Shown piece by piece: positions 32,221-41,216 of a stretch of DNA of 64,000 nucleotides (the first letter of the stretch is position 1; every line of letters begins with the position of its first letter). Under the pieces are notes generated by a model. The model was not told the DNA's origin and made no database searches. It saw nothing but the letters and a program-made list of their open reading frames with translations. Origin of the DNA: Rhodanobacteraceae bacterium (lineage in GTDB: Bacteria; Pseudomonadota; Gammaproteobacteria; Xanthomonadales; Rhodanobacteraceae); contig CP126120.1 of assembly GCA_030123585.1 (NCBI GenBank), positions 2,605,001 to 2,669,000 on the forward strand. Direction: 5' to 3'. The position numbers were made by a program, and so were the translations under genes.

Positions 32221-32589
32221 ATGTTTGACCACATCGTATTCGGAACCAGCGACTATGCAGCGAGCAAGACATTTTTCCTCAAGGCGCTCGAACCGATCGG
32301 CATGGTCGTGGTCTCGGAGGGGCCGTCCGGTATCGAACTCAGCGCAGACGGCAAGACTTCATTGTGCATACGCCGAATCGAGGAGAAGCCCGCGCATCTT
32401 CACTTGGCGTTCGTGGCCAGGAACCGCCAGCAGGTCGAAGCTTTCCATCGCGCGGCCCTGGAGGCGGGTGGCAAGGACAATGGCGCGCCCGGCCTGCGCC
32501 CGAACTACAGCGGGAAGTACTATGCGGCGTTCGTCATCGGTCCGGATGGGCACAACATCGAAGTGGTGTGCCACGAATCCGAGGTCTGA
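32221..32589 (+). CDS. Integron cassette 17: VOC-family (glyoxalase-like) protein
   Basis: A 122-residue protein of the vicinal-oxygen-chelate superfamily: FDHIVFGTSDYAASKTFFLK at the start, LHLAFVARNRQQVEAFHRAA in the centre and YYAAFVIGPDGHNIEVVCH at the end. Possible metal ligands are His4, His near 67 and Glu near 116. Members include dioxygenases, glutathione transferases and resistance proteins; the substrate is unknown. GC-rich compared with other cassettes, suggesting a local origin. Confidence 0.82.
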   Translation: MFDHIVFGTSDYAASKTFFLKALEPIGMVVVSEGPSGIELSADGKTSLCIRRIEEKPAHLHLAFVARNRQQVEAFHRAALEAGGKDNGAPGLRPNYSGKYYAAFVIGPDGHNIEVVCHESEV

Positions 32590-32641
32590 CATTGCAATCC
32601 ATCGGACGCGCCGCGCGCGTCGCTGAATTCGAGCGTTCGAC
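32581..32641 (+). repeat. attC17 (altered core TGAC / GTTCGAC)
   Basis: R'' GAGGTCTGAC exactly complements its cassette's altered start GTCAGACCTC. The inner part is TGCAATCCATCGGACGCGCC...GTCGCTGAATTCGAGC and R' is GTTCGAC, which does not fit GTTRRRY. Confidence 0.75.
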
Positions 32642-32656
32642 AGAAGCGGGAGCTTC

Positions 32657-32685
32657 TTGACGTCATGACGGTCTGTATATACAGT
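32657..32685 (+). promoter_or_regulatory. Promoter and palindromic operator of the second brnT-brnA module
   Basis: -35 TTGACG (32657-32662), 17-base spacer, -10 TACAGT (32680-32685). A perfect 12-base palindrome, CTGTATATACAG (32673-32684), overlaps the -10. It is a probable binding site for BrnA, which represses its own operon in known systems. The brnT ATG follows five bases later. Confidence 0.6.
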
Positions 32686-32690
32686 CGGTC

Positions 32691-32966
32691 ATGGAGTTCA
32701 CTTGGTCAAAAGCCAAGCGTGCCGCGAATCTGAAAGCTCATGGGCTCGACTTCGTCGATGCTCCGCTTGTGTTCGACGGTCTCACGTTCATATTCGAGGA
32801 CGATCGGTTCTCTTATGGCGAGCAGTGGTTCGTCACCCTTGGCCTGCTGGCCGGAACTCCGGTGTCCATCGTTCATACGGAGACCGAGCATGAAATCCGC
32901 ATCATCTCGTTCCGCAAAGCCACGCAGCGTGAAGCGCAAATCTACTTCAATCAAATCCAGGACTGA
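32691..32966 (+). CDS. brnT: Integron cassette 18: BrnT-family toxin
   Basis: A 91-residue BrnT toxin (predicted ribonuclease): FTWSKAKRAANLKAHGLDF, VFDGLTFIFEDDRFSYGEQW and IRIISFRKATQREAQIYF match the family. It differs much from the copy in cassette 3, so it is not a recent duplicate. It overlaps brnA by about 77 bases. It reads in the array direction but has its own promoter. Confidence 0.9.
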   Translation: MEFTWSKAKRAANLKAHGLDFVDAPLVFDGLTFIFEDDRFSYGEQWFVTLGLLAGTPVSIVHTETEHEIRIISFRKATQREAQIYFNQIQD

Positions 32967-33201
32967 CTGGACCAGACTCAAGGCCGGCCCTGTCGGTGTA
33001 GCCACGCGCGAGCACCCCGAAGCTGAAGTCCGGCATATTGTCCGCGGGATGGTGCGTCGAGGACTGCAGCCAAGGCCATCAAAAACCGCCGTATCTTTGC
33101 GCGTCGACCAGGACGTGATTGAGTGGTTCAAGGCGCAGGGGCCGGGCTACCAAACGCGCATCAATTCGGTGCTGCGCGCCTTCCGTGATGCTTCGGTCTG
33201 A
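32890..33201 (+). CDS. brnA: Integron cassette 18: BrnA-family antitoxin
   Basis: A 103-residue antitoxin. A basic Ser-rich N-terminus is followed by the BrnA ribbon-helix-helix end (AVSLRVDQDVIEWFKAQGPG, YQTRINSVLRAFRDAS). The ATG at 32890 lies inside brnT, so translation may be coupled. The stop TGA abuts the attC R'' core (TCTGATAAC). Confidence 0.85.
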   Translation: MKSASSRSAKPRSVKRKSTSIKSRTDWTRLKAGPVGVATREHPEAEVRHIVRGMVRRGLQPRPSKTAVSLRVDQDVIEWFKAQGPGYQTRINSVLRAFRDASV

Positions 33202-33264
33202 TAACCCGATCAACCGGACGCTCGCCCGCTGCGCGGGTTGCGCCGGTTGCTTCAGGCGTTAGGT
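33197..33264 (+). repeat. attC18
   Basis: R'' TCTGATAAC, inner part CGATCAACCGGACGC...GCGCCGGTTGCTTCAGGC, R' GTTAGGT. Unlike the others, R'' does not complement the start of its own cassette (GTTCGACAG). Confidence 0.8.
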
Positions 33265-33274
33265 GCCAGCGCCA

Positions 33275-33625
33275 ATGCTGCAATACGCCATCAAGGTTCT
33301 TGTCACGGCGGTCGTCGTGGTGGCCGTGTCGGAGCTCGGCAAGCGCAGTTCGTTCTGGGGCGCGGTGCTTGCTTCGTTGCCGCTCACCTCGTTGCTCGCG
33401 TTCGTGTGGCTCTACCGCAGTACCGGCAACGTCCAGGCCATTGCATCGCTGTCGCACGGGATCTTCTGGCTGGTCCTCGCGTCGCTCCCGCTGTTCCTGA
33501 TCCTGCCGGCGCTGCTCAAGAGCGGGATGGCGTTCTGGGCGGCGTTCGCCGCATCGTGCGTTGTGACGGTCGGGTTGTACTTCGGTTTGGTCTGGGTGCT
33601 GGGGCGGTTCGGCGTTCAGTTGTAG
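33275..33625 (+). CDS. Integron cassette 19: DUF3147-like membrane protein
   Basis: A 116-residue protein with four membrane helices (YAIKVLVTAVVVVAVSELGK; GAVLASLPLTSLLAFVWLY; HGIFWLVLASLPLFLILPAL; FAASCVVTVGLYFGLVWVLG). The SELGKRSSFWGAVLASLPLT segment is typical of the DUF3147 family. Function unknown. High GC content. Last gene of the array. Confidence 0.78.
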   Translation: MLQYAIKVLVTAVVVVAVSELGKRSSFWGAVLASLPLTSLLAFVWLYRSTGNVQAIASLSHGIFWLVLASLPLFLILPALLKSGMAFWAAFAASCVVTVGLYFGLVWVLGRFGVQL

Positions 33626-33627
33626 CC

Positions 33628-33699
33628 CTGGCACCTGCGTCTCGGCAACCGGTCGCTCATCCGCTGTGCGGGTTGCGCCGCTTCCCTCAGGGGTTGTGC
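33628..33699 (+). repeat. attC19 (decayed terminal attC)
   Basis: CTGGCACCTGCG still complements the cassette start AGGTGCCAG, but the R'' core TAAC has become TGCG and R' is GTTGTGC. The inner part GGTCGCTCATCCGCTGTGCG and GCGCCGCTTCCCTCAGGG is recognisable. It marks the distal end of the array. Confidence 0.7.
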
Positions 33700-33719
33700 C
33701 CGACCCGTCGAATCGCGCG

Positions 33720-34040
33720 TCATTCGCTCGGCGGCGCCAGGCGTTTCAGGAACACGCGCATTTCCCTCGCGGCCTGCACGTCGCCGCGGGCCTCGGCGAC
33801 GGCGATGCCGCGTTGCCAGGCTTCGGCGGCAGCGCGCAGTTCGCCGGCGGCGGCCAACGCCTTGCCGAGCAGCTTCCATGCGGCCGAGTAGTCCCGGTCG
33901 AAGTCGAGCGCGGCGCGCAACTGCACGACGGCTTCTACGGCGTCGCCGGCTTCGAGCAGCGCCGCGCCCAGCGCATGACGCAACAGCGCACCGTCGCGGG
34001 GACCGCCGAGTTGCGCACGCAATGCCTCGATGCGTTTCAT
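33720..34040 (-). CDS. Small TPR protein
   Basis: A 106-residue protein made of about three tetratricopeptide repeats (LRHALGAALLEAGDAVEAVVQLRAAL; YSAAWKLLGKALAAAGELRAAAEAWQRGI, each shown in part). It probably binds another protein. It is the first ordinary chromosomal gene after the array, on the opposite strand. A dispersed repeat lies immediately upstream. Confidence 0.75.
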   Translation of the reverse strand: MKRIEALRAQLGGPRDGALLRHALGAALLEAGDAVEAVVQLRAALDFDRDYSAAWKLLGKALAAAGELRAAAEAWQRGIAVAEARGDVQAAREMRVFLKRLAPPSE

Positions 34041-34042
34041 GC

Positions 34043-34180
34043 GGAGCGGCTGTTGTCCAAAGCAAGGCCACGGAGTTTTTGGCCATGGATGGCGGCTCTT
34101 ATGGCCGAGGTGGCCTCCATGATGTCCGTGCGTTTCAGTGTGTGATTTGACCGATCGACGCAGCGATCATGGACGATCGC
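34043..34180 (+). repeat. Dispersed ~140-bp repeat, copy C
   Basis: It begins GGAGCGGCTGTTGT, continues GGAGTTTTTGGCCATGGATG and GGCGGC, and ends GCAGCGATCATGGACGATCGC. Its right end supplies the last codons and stop of the GT39 gene ending at 34167. Confidence 0.8.
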
Positions 34181-35882
34181 CCTGAATAGTGCCGTATCGC
34201 CAATATCCCGGCGACGGCAGCAGCACGGTGGGCGCGGCGGGCTCGGGCGGTTGCTGGCCGCGCCGGAGCGTCGCCAGCGTCGCCGCATCCCAGATCACCA
34301 GCCAGGTGCCGCGGTACGGCTGCACCAGCCGCGCGTAGCGCAAGTCGTCGGCATCGAGGCGTTCCGGATATTCGAGCACCAGCCCGCGCGGATGTTGCGC
34401 CGCCCAGTCCTGCAGCATCTGGCCCTCGAACAGGCGCGCGACCGGATGCGTCATCCGCCCCGCGAACTCGAACTGGCCGTCGTAGAGACCGAGGTCGCCG
34501 ATCGCGCGGCCGTCGGCTTCGGCGCGCGCCAGCACCTGCGCCGCGGGCCGCATGTCGAAGGCGGGATACAGCGCCAGCGCGAACAGCGCGTAGGCGCCGA
34601 CCGTGCCGACCAGGCTGGCGGTCGCGATGCGGCGCAGTTCGCCGCGGCCGGGCAGGACCACCAGCACGCCCAGCAGCAGGTACAGCACGCCGAACGGCGC
34701 GCACACCACGGAGAAATCGCGCAGCCAGTGGTCGTGCAGGTGGCCTGCGTTGTCCAGCACCGGCAGCGCGAACATCAGGATGGCCACCGCGAACGTCGCC
34801 AGCGCCAGCGGCCACGCCGACAGCCACGCGCTGCGCGCGGCGGCGCCTTCGCGCGCGCGCAACGCGGCGATCGCCGCGGCCATCGCGATGGCCGCGGCGG
34901 ACAATTCCGGGATGAAGTAATAACCCTGTTTGCCGCTGAACGCGCTGAAGATCACGAAGGCGGGCGCCAGCCACGCCAGCAGCATGCGCAGTCCTGGCTG
35001 CAGCGGCCGGCGCAGTGATGCGACGGCCGCCCACATCCTCGGCCACAGCACGAACGGGAACAGCAGCACCGCGAGCCACGGCACGTACCACCAGAACGGC
35101 CGCTGGTGGATGAAGGCGTCGACCACGCGTCCGCCGGTCTGCTTGAACAGCAGGTTGCGGGTGTAGGCGTCGCCGCTCATCTGCACGGCCGGGATCACCC
35201 ACGCCGCCAGGATCACGCCGCCGCCGATCAGCGCGGCGATGCCGCAGCCGTACCAGCGCGCGCGGTGTTCGCGCGCGCAAGCGCACCACCACGGGCCGAG
35301 CAGCCACGCCGGCGCGACGTGCACCAGCATCACCGGACCCTTGGTCAAGAGGCCGAGCCCGATGCAGACGGCGAAACCGATCCAGCGCGGCGATCCGCGG
35401 CGCGGCGCCAGGCACAGCATCGCCGCCAGCACCCACACGGCCAGCAGGCCGTCGTACATGATCTGCAGGCCGAACAGGAATCCGAACGACAACGCCAGCA
35501 GCAGCCACGGCGTCGAGCGCGCGACCCACGCGCGTTCCGGGAACAGCCGTCGCGCCAGCGCCTGCGCGAGGATCCCTTGCGCGGCGCCGATCAGCACCAT
35601 CAACACGCGCGGCCACACGTCGTTGACGCCGAACGCGGCCCAGCCGGCGTGGATCAGCCAGAACAGCAGCGGTGCTTTCTCCGGGTACGCCGCGCCGTTG
35701 ATGTGCGGCACCCAGAACTGGTGGTGCGACCACATGTCCCACGCCACCGCGAGCGCGCGCGTGGAGTGCAGCGGGATCGGCGGCTGCAGGAAGATCGCGA
35801 TCAGCGCCGCCGCGAGATACAGCGGCAGCCACCACAACAGGGCGCGCAGGCGTTCGGAACGGGCGAAGGAGGCATCGGTCAC
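34167..35882 (-). CDS. ArnT-like GT39 membrane glycosyltransferase
   Basis: A 571-residue inner-membrane protein with about eleven helices in its first 430 residues and a C-terminal periplasmic domain. It is a GT-C fold enzyme using a polyprenyl-phosphate sugar donor, as ArnT does on lipid A. The first periplasmic loop has HSTRALAVAWDMW and YPEKAPLLFWLI, corresponding to the conserved acidic/YxxKPP region (here EKAPL). Substrate unknown; a lipid A, core or glycan role fits the locus. Its last four codons (GDRP-stop) are encoded by the adjacent repeat. Confidence 0.83.
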   Translation of the reverse strand: MTDASFARSERLRALLWWLPLYLAAALIAIFLQPPIPLHSTRALAVAWDMWSHHQFWVPHINGAAYPEKAPLLFWLIHAGWAAFGVNDVWPRVLMVLIGAAQGILAQALARRLFPERAWVARSTPWLLLALSFGFLFGLQIMYDGLLAVWVLAAMLCLAPRRGSPRWIGFAVCIGLGLLTKGPVMLVHVAPAWLLGPWWCACAREHRARWYGCGIAALIGGGVILAAWVIPAVQMSGDAYTRNLLFKQTGGRVVDAFIHQRPFWWYVPWLAVLLFPFVLWPRMWAAVASLRRPLQPGLRMLLAWLAPAFVIFSAFSGKQGYYFIPELSAAAIAMAAAIAALRAREGAAARSAWLSAWPLALATFAVAILMFALPVLDNAGHLHDHWLRDFSVVCAPFGVLYLLLGVLVVLPGRGELRRIATASLVGTVGAYALFALALYPAFDMRPAAQVLARAEADGRAIGDLGLYDGQFEFAGRMTHPVARLFEGQMLQDWAAQHPRGLVLEYPERLDADDLRYARLVQPYRGTWLVIWDAATLATLRRGQQPPEPAAPTVLLPSPGYWRYGTIQGDRP

Positions 35883-35939
35883 AGGGGAGTCGCAAAGGCC
35901 GCGGCGCGATGGGCGATTGTAGTGGATGGCACCTCGCGA

Positions 35940-36995
35940 CTACGCGGCGCGCGACATGCCGCGTGCCGGCAGACTGCGCAGCGCGGCGACGACTTCCTCC
36001 GGCCGGATCTGCGCCACGCGCGAACGCTGCGGCGGACCGCCCAGTGCGACCACTGCGCTGCCGGTCGGGCTGCGCGGCAACCACAACGACGGAGGCTGCG
36101 CACCGAAGAGCACGACCAGCGGGCAGCCCAGCGCGGCGGCCACGTGCGCGGGCCCGGTGTCCACCGAAACCATGCCACAGGCGATTTCCGCCAACGCCAT
36201 CAAGCGGCGCAACGGCAACTCGCGCGCGGCGACGTCGAGATGGCCGAGTCTGGATGCGGCCGCGATGGCTTCCAGCGGCGCCGTTTCGCGCGGCGCGCCG
36301 CACAGCACGATGCGCGTGTCGGGGTGCTCCGCGCGCAGTGCGCGCAGCAGCGTGACCCAATGCTGCAGCGGCCACGCCTTGTCGTCGTCGGCCTGATCGC
36401 GCAGTCCGTTCCAGCGGATGCTGCGCTTGTTGCACGGCTGGACCAGCCAGACCGGTTCGCCGCGCCAACCGCGCGTGCGCAACCAGGCGTCGCGGTCGCG
36501 GCGGTCCGCCTCGTTCGGATACAGGCGCGGCGCGGTCTCGTCGCGCAGGTTCGGCGCGCGCCAGGCGCCGCTGCAGGCCGGCGACGGCTGGCCGCAGCCG
36601 CGCAACAGGCGGTCGACCCAGTGTTCGTCCGCGCGCGCCGGGGTGTCGGTGATGAACACGCAACGCTCGCGCGGCACCTGCGCCAGCGCGAGCATCCGGC
36701 GAATCTTGGCGAGCGCGCGCGGCTCGGTTTCGCACACGTGCACCGGCGCACCGCGATGCGCGCGCAGCACCTGCAGCATCTGCCAGCGCTGCGGGCTCAG
36801 CGCGAGCGGGCGGTGGCGCGCGCCGACCTGGAACACGCGCGCGACGTCCGGGTGTCCGGCGTACAGCGGCGCGCTGTACGGCCCGGTGCCCAAGAGCACG
36901 CAAGGCTTGCCGTAGCCGCGGTGCAGGCGGTTCAAGAGCGGCGCCAGCAGCAGCATGTCGCCGAGCCGGCCGAAGCGGATCACGAAGGAATACAT
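35940..36995 (-). CDS. GT9-family glycosyltransferase (heptosyltransferase-like), first of two
   Basis: A 351-residue cytoplasmic GT-B enzyme of family 9 (ADP-heptose:LPS heptosyltransferases). Features are RFGRLGDMLLLAPLLNRLH at the N-terminus, LVQPCNKRSIRWNGL in the middle and SVDTGPAHVAAALGCPLVVL, the GT9 signature, near residue 270. The ATG at 36993-36995 is chosen because the upstream frame is repeat DNA. It probably adds a sugar to the LPS inner core. The gene upstream is a paralog. Confidence 0.87.
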   Translation of the reverse strand: MYSFVIRFGRLGDMLLLAPLLNRLHRGYGKPCVLLGTGPYSAPLYAGHPDVARVFQVGARHRPLALSPQRWQMLQVLRAHRGAPVHVCETEPRALAKIRRMLALAQVPRERCVFITDTPARADEHWVDRLLRGCGQPSPACSGAWRAPNLRDETAPRLYPNEADRRDRDAWLRTRGWRGEPVWLVQPCNKRSIRWNGLRDQADDDKAWPLQHWVTLLRALRAEHPDTRIVLCGAPRETAPLEAIAAASRLGHLDVAARELPLRRLMALAEIACGMVSVDTGPAHVAAALGCPLVVLFGAQPPSLWLPRSPTGSAVVALGGPPQRSRVAQIRPEEVVAALRSLPARGMSRAA

Positions 36996-37011
36996 TGAAG
37001 AGCTTGTTCGG

Positions 37012-37145
37012 AGTGGCTGTTGTGAAAAGTCAGGCCATGGAGTTTTTGGCCATGGATGGCGGCTTTGGTCGTTCTGGTGGCGATGACGCGGACGTGTTTT
37101 CTGTTGCACCGGATCGGAACGAAGAAGCGATCAGGGAAGATCGCA
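37012..37145 (+). repeat. Dispersed ~140-bp repeat, copy D
   Basis: GTGGCTGTTGTGAAAAGTCAGG, then GGAGTTTTTGGCCATGGATG, ends GCGATCAGGGAAGATCGC. It fills the gap between the two GT9 genes and encodes the stop codon and last residues of the upstream one. Confidence 0.8.
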
Positions 37146-38195
37146 CTGACATGTTCGCAAGGACAATGCCTGCCACGCGGCGAGCACTTCATCGAGCGGG
37201 ATCTGGTCGACGCGGTGGCGTTGTGGCAGGCCGCCCAGCGCGAGCACCGCGCTGCCGGTCGGGCTGCGCGGCCGCCACAGCGACGGCGGTTGCGCGCCGT
37301 ACAGCACGATCAGCGGACAGCCCAGCGCAGCGGCGGCCTGCGCGGGGCCGGTGTCGATCGAGATCATCGCGGCGGCGCGTTCGCACAGTGCCAGCAAGCG
37401 GCGCAACGGCAGCTCGTCACCGGCGGCGAGCACGCGCTCGCTGGCGGCGGCCGCCGCGATCGTGCGCAGCAACGCGGCTTCCGGCGGCGCGCCGCACAGG
37501 ATGATCTTCAGCGCGGGATCGCGCGCCAGCAGCGCGCGGATCAGTCCGGTCCAGTTCTCCTGCGGCCACTGCTTGTCGTCGCCGAGCTGGCCCGCGCGGC
37601 CGCGCTTCAGCGTGCGCTTGTTGCCGGGTTGCAGCAGCACCAGCGGCGCATCGTCGAACGCATGCTTGCGCAACCACGCGTGCAGGTCGACGCGGTCTTC
37701 GGGATGGACGACGAGACAGGGCGCATGCAGCGCGTCGAGGCCGGCGGCCGGCGGGGCGGAGGCGAAGGCGGCCGGCGTCATCGCGCCGAAGCGTTGCCAG
37801 CGGTCGATCCAGTGCTCGCCTTCGCGCAGCATGCAATCCGGATTGGCGAACACGCAATGGTCGTCGGGAATGCGTGCGCGCCGCAGCAACCAGCGGATCT
37901 TGTCGATCGAATAATCGTCGCAGACATAGACGGGGCCCGGCGGTTGCGCACGCAGCCGCGCGACGAGGTCGCGTTGCGTCGCGTCCAGCCAGTACGGCCG
38001 CTTGCGGCTGGCCAGCTTCAGCGTCGCGTTCACGTCGGGATGGCCCGCGAACAGGGGTTCCAGCCAGCCGCCCGAGCCCAGCACGCGGCAGGCCTCGCCG
38101 TAGCGAAGGTGCAGCAGGCGCAGCAGCGGTGTCAGCAACACCATGTCGCCGAAGGCGCCGAAGCGGATCACGAGGGGCGGGGCAAGGGTGGGCAT
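37131..38195 (-). CDS. GT9-family glycosyltransferase (heptosyltransferase-like), second of two
   Basis: A 354-residue GT9 enzyme, clearly paralogous to its neighbour. Features are RFGAFGDMVLLTPLLRLLH at the start, LLQPGNKRTLKRG, and SIDTGPAQAAAALGCPLIVL followed by YGAQPPSLWRPRSPTGSAVL, nearly identical to the other copy. Likely an LPS-core glycosyltransferase. The C-terminal residues (CDLP-stop) come from the repeat at 37012-37145. The ATG at 38193-38195 was chosen by similarity. It is divergent from the GT2 gene. Confidence 0.86.
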   Translation of the reverse strand: MPTLAPPLVIRFGAFGDMVLLTPLLRLLHLRYGEACRVLGSGGWLEPLFAGHPDVNATLKLASRKRPYWLDATQRDLVARLRAQPPGPVYVCDDYSIDKIRWLLRRARIPDDHCVFANPDCMLREGEHWIDRWQRFGAMTPAAFASAPPAAGLDALHAPCLVVHPEDRVDLHAWLRKHAFDDAPLVLLQPGNKRTLKRGRAGQLGDDKQWPQENWTGLIRALLARDPALKIILCGAPPEAALLRTIAAAAASERVLAAGDELPLRRLLALCERAAAMISIDTGPAQAAAALGCPLIVLYGAQPPSLWRPRSPTGSAVLALGGLPQRHRVDQIPLDEVLAAWQALSLRTCQCDLP

Positions 38196-38295
38196 GGCAG
38201 GTTCGCGAGCGGCGTGCAGTGTGGCGGTGCTTCCTGTCGGCAGTCTTTCGGCGGCGCGCATTACACTCGCTGAATCCAGGTGTCGTCCAACCGCC

Positions 38296-41072
<2,777 letters not shown>

Positions 41073-41076
41073 AGGG

Positions 41077-41207
41077 GACCCCTCTCCCCTCGGGAGAGGG
41101 GCGGGGGTGAGGGTCCGAGTCTTGCGTGGCGTTGTCACGCGCGAAATCCGAACCCTCACCCGCCCCTTCGGGGCACCCTCTCCCGGAGGGAGAGGGGTTC
41201 CGTTCGT
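41077..41207. repeat. Large inverted repeat between convergent genes
   Basis: GACCCCTCTCCCCTCGGGAG and GGGGTGAGGGTCCGA on the left are mirrored by CCGAACCCTCACCCGCCCC and CGGAGGGAGAGGGGTTCC on the right, about 130 bases in all. It separates the rmd 3' end from the convergent GT gene and could stop transcription from both sides. Confidence 0.7.
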
Positions 41208-41216
41208 CAGCATCCT

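Noticed and set aside
24868..33699. Regularly spaced repeats considered as a CRISPR array
   Set aside because: The spacing is 200-900 bases and holds genes, the units have TAAC/GTTAG cores, and an integron integrase is adjacent. There are no cas genes.
34135..36903. A 922-codon minus-strand frame across the GT39 and GT9 genes
   Set aside because: Arg/Ala-rich composition with no family features; it overlaps two clear genes in another frame.
41077..41207. Inverted repeats considered as insertion-sequence ends
   Set aside because: Nothing transposase-like lies between them and related half-copies lie between other genes.
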